Assembly (NCBI GenBank): GCA_018434685.1
Contig: JAHDOV010000006.1
Coordinates: 150,180-214,179 of the forward strand
Source of the DNA: Deltaproteobacteria bacterium
Lineage (GTDB): Bacteria; Desulfobacterota; Desulfomonilia; UBA1062
DNA length: 64,000 nt
Direction of reading: 5' to 3'
How positions within the stretch are numbered: position 1 is the first letter of the stretch; the number at the start of each line of letters is the position of its first letter. Below are positions 62,470-64,000 of this stretch, in pieces. The notes under the pieces are model-generated. The model had not been told where the DNA came from. It ran no database searches and saw only the letters and a program-made list of their open reading frames with translations. A program made the position numbers and the translations under genes.

Positions 62470-62514
62470 AAGAGGCCGGCATCCTGTAATTGCCTGCAGT
62501 CATCAATGGCCTTC
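62470..62514. repeat. Duplicate of the 3' end of the flavo-diiron gene
   Basis: 42 of 45 bases match 59478-59522, which spans the last codons (EEAGIL, stop) of the flavo-diiron gene and its flank. Here the same sequence is orphaned 13 bases after the repeat element copy B. It marks a past duplication or rearrangement. Confidence 0.7.
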
Positions 62515-62689
62515 ATTATATCCGGTTGAAGAGTCTAGTATTGTTGTGCAAAGGCATTATTTATTGGTGTATTCAATGATAGTTTATGCTGATACGTGGT
62601 TTTCTTCGCAATAAGGAGTTTTGTCGTAAAACTTTCGTATAGAAACACACCCACAAGCCAAGACGGGCATTGGATGGAAGGAGGATTTT

Positions 62690-63814
62690 ATGATCAGATC
62701 TGTTCACAAAGAACGTATAAAGCGTTGTATCGGTCTGATGCGAAAGGAAAACCTGGATGTGCTCCTTCTGGCTAAACCTTCCAACATGTTCTATCTTACC
62801 GGAGATGGTCGTCTCTGTTCATTTGCAATGATCACACAACAAGGTATTGTGGCCCTTGGTGTGCCGAAAACTGATATTGAAGATGTACAAAAGACTGCCT
62901 CATTCGATCATATTATGGGTTTTGATGATGAAATCGGCATGATCCATGCCATTGCACATTATTTCAAGGAATTCGGTATCCTGAAGGGTTCGGTGGGTCT
63001 TGAATATACTTTCCTTACCCAGTCCATGATGTCTATGTTTACCCATCCTCATGGGAAGCCAGAAGGTGTTCAATCCATGGACTGCACACCGATCATGTCT
63101 TCATTGAGGATAGTAAAGGATGAAGAAGAAATTGATCGCATTAGCGAGGCCGCATTAGTTGCCCAAGAAGGGATTGCAGCTGCCATTAAAGTTCTGAGGC
63201 CCGGTATAACTGAAAGCCGGGTAGCTGCTGAGGCAGAATATGCAATGCGTCATGCAGGCGCTGACGAATTCTGGAGGACATATGTCAGCTCAGGCCCTCG
63301 CACCAACATTGCCCATGGACTGCCCACTCAGCGCAAAATTCAAAAGGGCGATCTGGTTATGATCGACATACATCCCATTGTGAACGGGTATAGCGCTGAC
63401 ATGTGTCGTACCGTTATCGTAGGCTCTGCAACAACTGAACAGAAACATGCCTATGAACACTTTCTCACAGCACAGCAAGCAACAATCGAGGCCATAAGAG
63501 CAGAAGTTGGCATGGTAGATCTCGAAAAGATCTTCCATGGGACACTGAAGAAAAACGGACATGAGAAACATATTTTTGGACCGCCAATCCATGGTGTAGG
63601 CATTGAATTCGAAGAGGCACCTCTTCCTGCAGGACATGCCTTCTTCCACGGTGAAAAAGAACCTGGTTCACTCCAGGCAGGAACTGTTCTGGCTGTGGGT
63701 AACTGCGGTATCTATACAGGCCCCTGGGGTGTGAGGATTGAAGATACGGTCCTTGTAACGGGAGATGGTTATGAGATCTTAACTAATTTTCCTCGAAAGT
63801 TGTCTTTTGATTGA
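62690..63814 (+). CDS. M24-family metallopeptidase (Xaa-Pro aminopeptidase-like)
   Basis: 374 residues. N-terminal creatinase-like domain (about 1-130), then the pita-bread fold with metal ligands: Asp in GDLVMIDIHP, Asp in GYSADMCRT, His in PIHGVGIEFEEAPL with the two Glu there and in GVRIEDTVLV. AHGLPTQRKIQKG is the typical helix before the first Asp. It may remove N-terminal residues before proline or act as a creatinase-like hydrolase. AAGGAGG lies 7 bases before the ATG. Codon use is AT-richer than most genes in the window. Confidence 0.92.
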   Translation: MIRSVHKERIKRCIGLMRKENLDVLLLAKPSNMFYLTGDGRLCSFAMITQQGIVALGVPKTDIEDVQKTASFDHIMGFDDEIGMIHAIAHYFKEFGILKGSVGLEYTFLTQSMMSMFTHPHGKPEGVQSMDCTPIMSSLRIVKDEEEIDRISEAALVAQEGIAAAIKVLRPGITESRVAAEAEYAMRHAGADEFWRTYVSSGPRTNIAHGLPTQRKIQKGDLVMIDIHPIVNGYSADMCRTVIVGSATTEQKHAYEHFLTAQQATIEAIRAEVGMVDLEKIFHGTLKKNGHEKHIFGPPIHGVGIEFEEAPLPAGHAFFHGEKEPGSLQAGTVLAVGNCGIYTGPWGVRIEDTVLVTGDGYEILTNFPRKLSFD

Positions 63815-63877
63815 CAGTACGAGTGTCTGGTTTTAGAGCATCTACATAAGCTGCTTATGACCTGGATTCCCGCCACC

Positions 63878-64000
63878 TCATAACGATGAAGGGGGATGGA
63901 CGCCAAGGATTTCGTAGAGATCCTGTTGTTTCTTGGTGACTTCGCCGACGCGCAAGTCTTTGCCGGGTCTGCCAAAGCATTCGATCACATCGAATTGATC
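63878..64000 (-). CDS. Transposase C-terminal fragment, runs off the right edge
   Basis: The last 40 codons of a minus-strand gene: DQFDVIECFGRPGKDLRVGE, then VTKKQQDLYEILGVHPPSSL and TGA. The pattern VGEVTKKQQDLYxxLGVxPPxSL resembles the end of IS4/IS1634-group transposases as I remember them; the catalytic DDE part would lie outside the window. Hence an insertion sequence begins here. Confidence 0.5.
   Translation of the reverse strand, partial: DQFDVIECFGRPGKDLRVGEVTKKQQDLYEILGVHPPSSL

Overview
The window reads as chromosomal DNA of an anaerobic, metabolically versatile bacterium, most plausibly a member of the Desulfobacterota (the former Deltaproteobacteria: sulfate reducers and syntrophs). 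The evidence is the mix of genes: a benzoyl-CoA reductase / 2-hydroxyacyl-CoA dehydratase type complex with ATP-dependent activators, a CooC-type nickel ATPase, an acetyl-CoA-synthase-like protein, paired acyl-CoA dehydrogenases, a flavo-diiron protein, a DUF362 ferredoxin and a CBS-type Mn pyrophosphatase. No taxonomic marker (rRNA, ribosomal protein) is present, so this is inference.

Region by region. (1) 1-12,856, almost all minus strand: a long, tightly packed operon. Reading in transcription order: TetR, a strong promoter with a 16-bp palindrome just downstream, two acyl-CoA dehydrogenases, two members of an unknown helical protein family, a second TetR with nearly the same DNA-reading helices, a third member of the helical family, two dehydratase/benzoyl-CoA reductase type subunits separated by an 80-residue unknown protein, two BadF/HgdC activators, a protein matching only the middle domain of acetyl-CoA synthase, a CooC-like ATPase with a nickel-type Cys-x-Cys, and a flavodoxin cut by the left edge. 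This combination is the most unusual thing in the window. (2) 13,283-15,574: a complete polar amino-acid ABC transporter. (3) 15,575-22,131: repeats, tRNA-Thr(CGT), a NifX-like protein, a GIY-YIG protein, adenine deaminase, Mn pyrophosphatase and a membrane metallophosphoesterase. (4) 22,238-24,076: leuA behind a textbook transcription attenuator with a leucine-rich leader peptide, mutually exclusive hairpins and a terminator. (5) 24,297-34,190: a leucine-rich-repeat lipoprotein, DUF2239 with its own twin-operator promoter, a chalcone-isomerase-like protein, RhlE helicase, a secreted endonuclease/phosphatase and a haloalkane-dehalogenase-like hydrolase. (6) 34,275-40,763: TetR plus a tripartite RND efflux pump. 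(7) 41,215-48,332: DUF362 ferredoxin, then a minus-strand operon (epimerase, SCP2-like protein, ThDP enzyme, zinc alcohol dehydrogenase, VOC protein) with a 22-bp palindromic operator, facing a 5'-truncated SDR pseudogene. (8) 48,393-64,000: glpD, a Doc-type toxin with a DNA-binding partner, then a mosaic of ordinary genes (TPR, DUF2062, NhaA, baeRF-like, flavo-diiron protein, ZIP transporter, lipoprotein, M24 peptidase) interspersed with duplicated non-coding elements: a 303-bp direct repeat pair, a 38-bp repeat pair, a ~102-bp element with inverted ends in two copies, a duplicated 3' end of the flavo-diiron gene, and a transposase tail at the right edge.

How the genes may work together. The left operon could encode an acyl-CoA pathway in which dehydrogenases form an unsaturated thioester and the BadF/HgdB-type machinery performs an ATP-driven low-potential electron transfer, with flavodoxin as electron carrier; the CooC and acetyl-CoA-synthase-like proteins suggest that nickel or a related metal centre is involved. 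The substrate cannot be read from sequence. The second operon (42-47 kb) looks like another thioester or 2-oxo/2-hydroxyacid module. Most of the remainder is housekeeping, transport, efflux and stress functions. No CRISPR array, phage module or integrase was seen.
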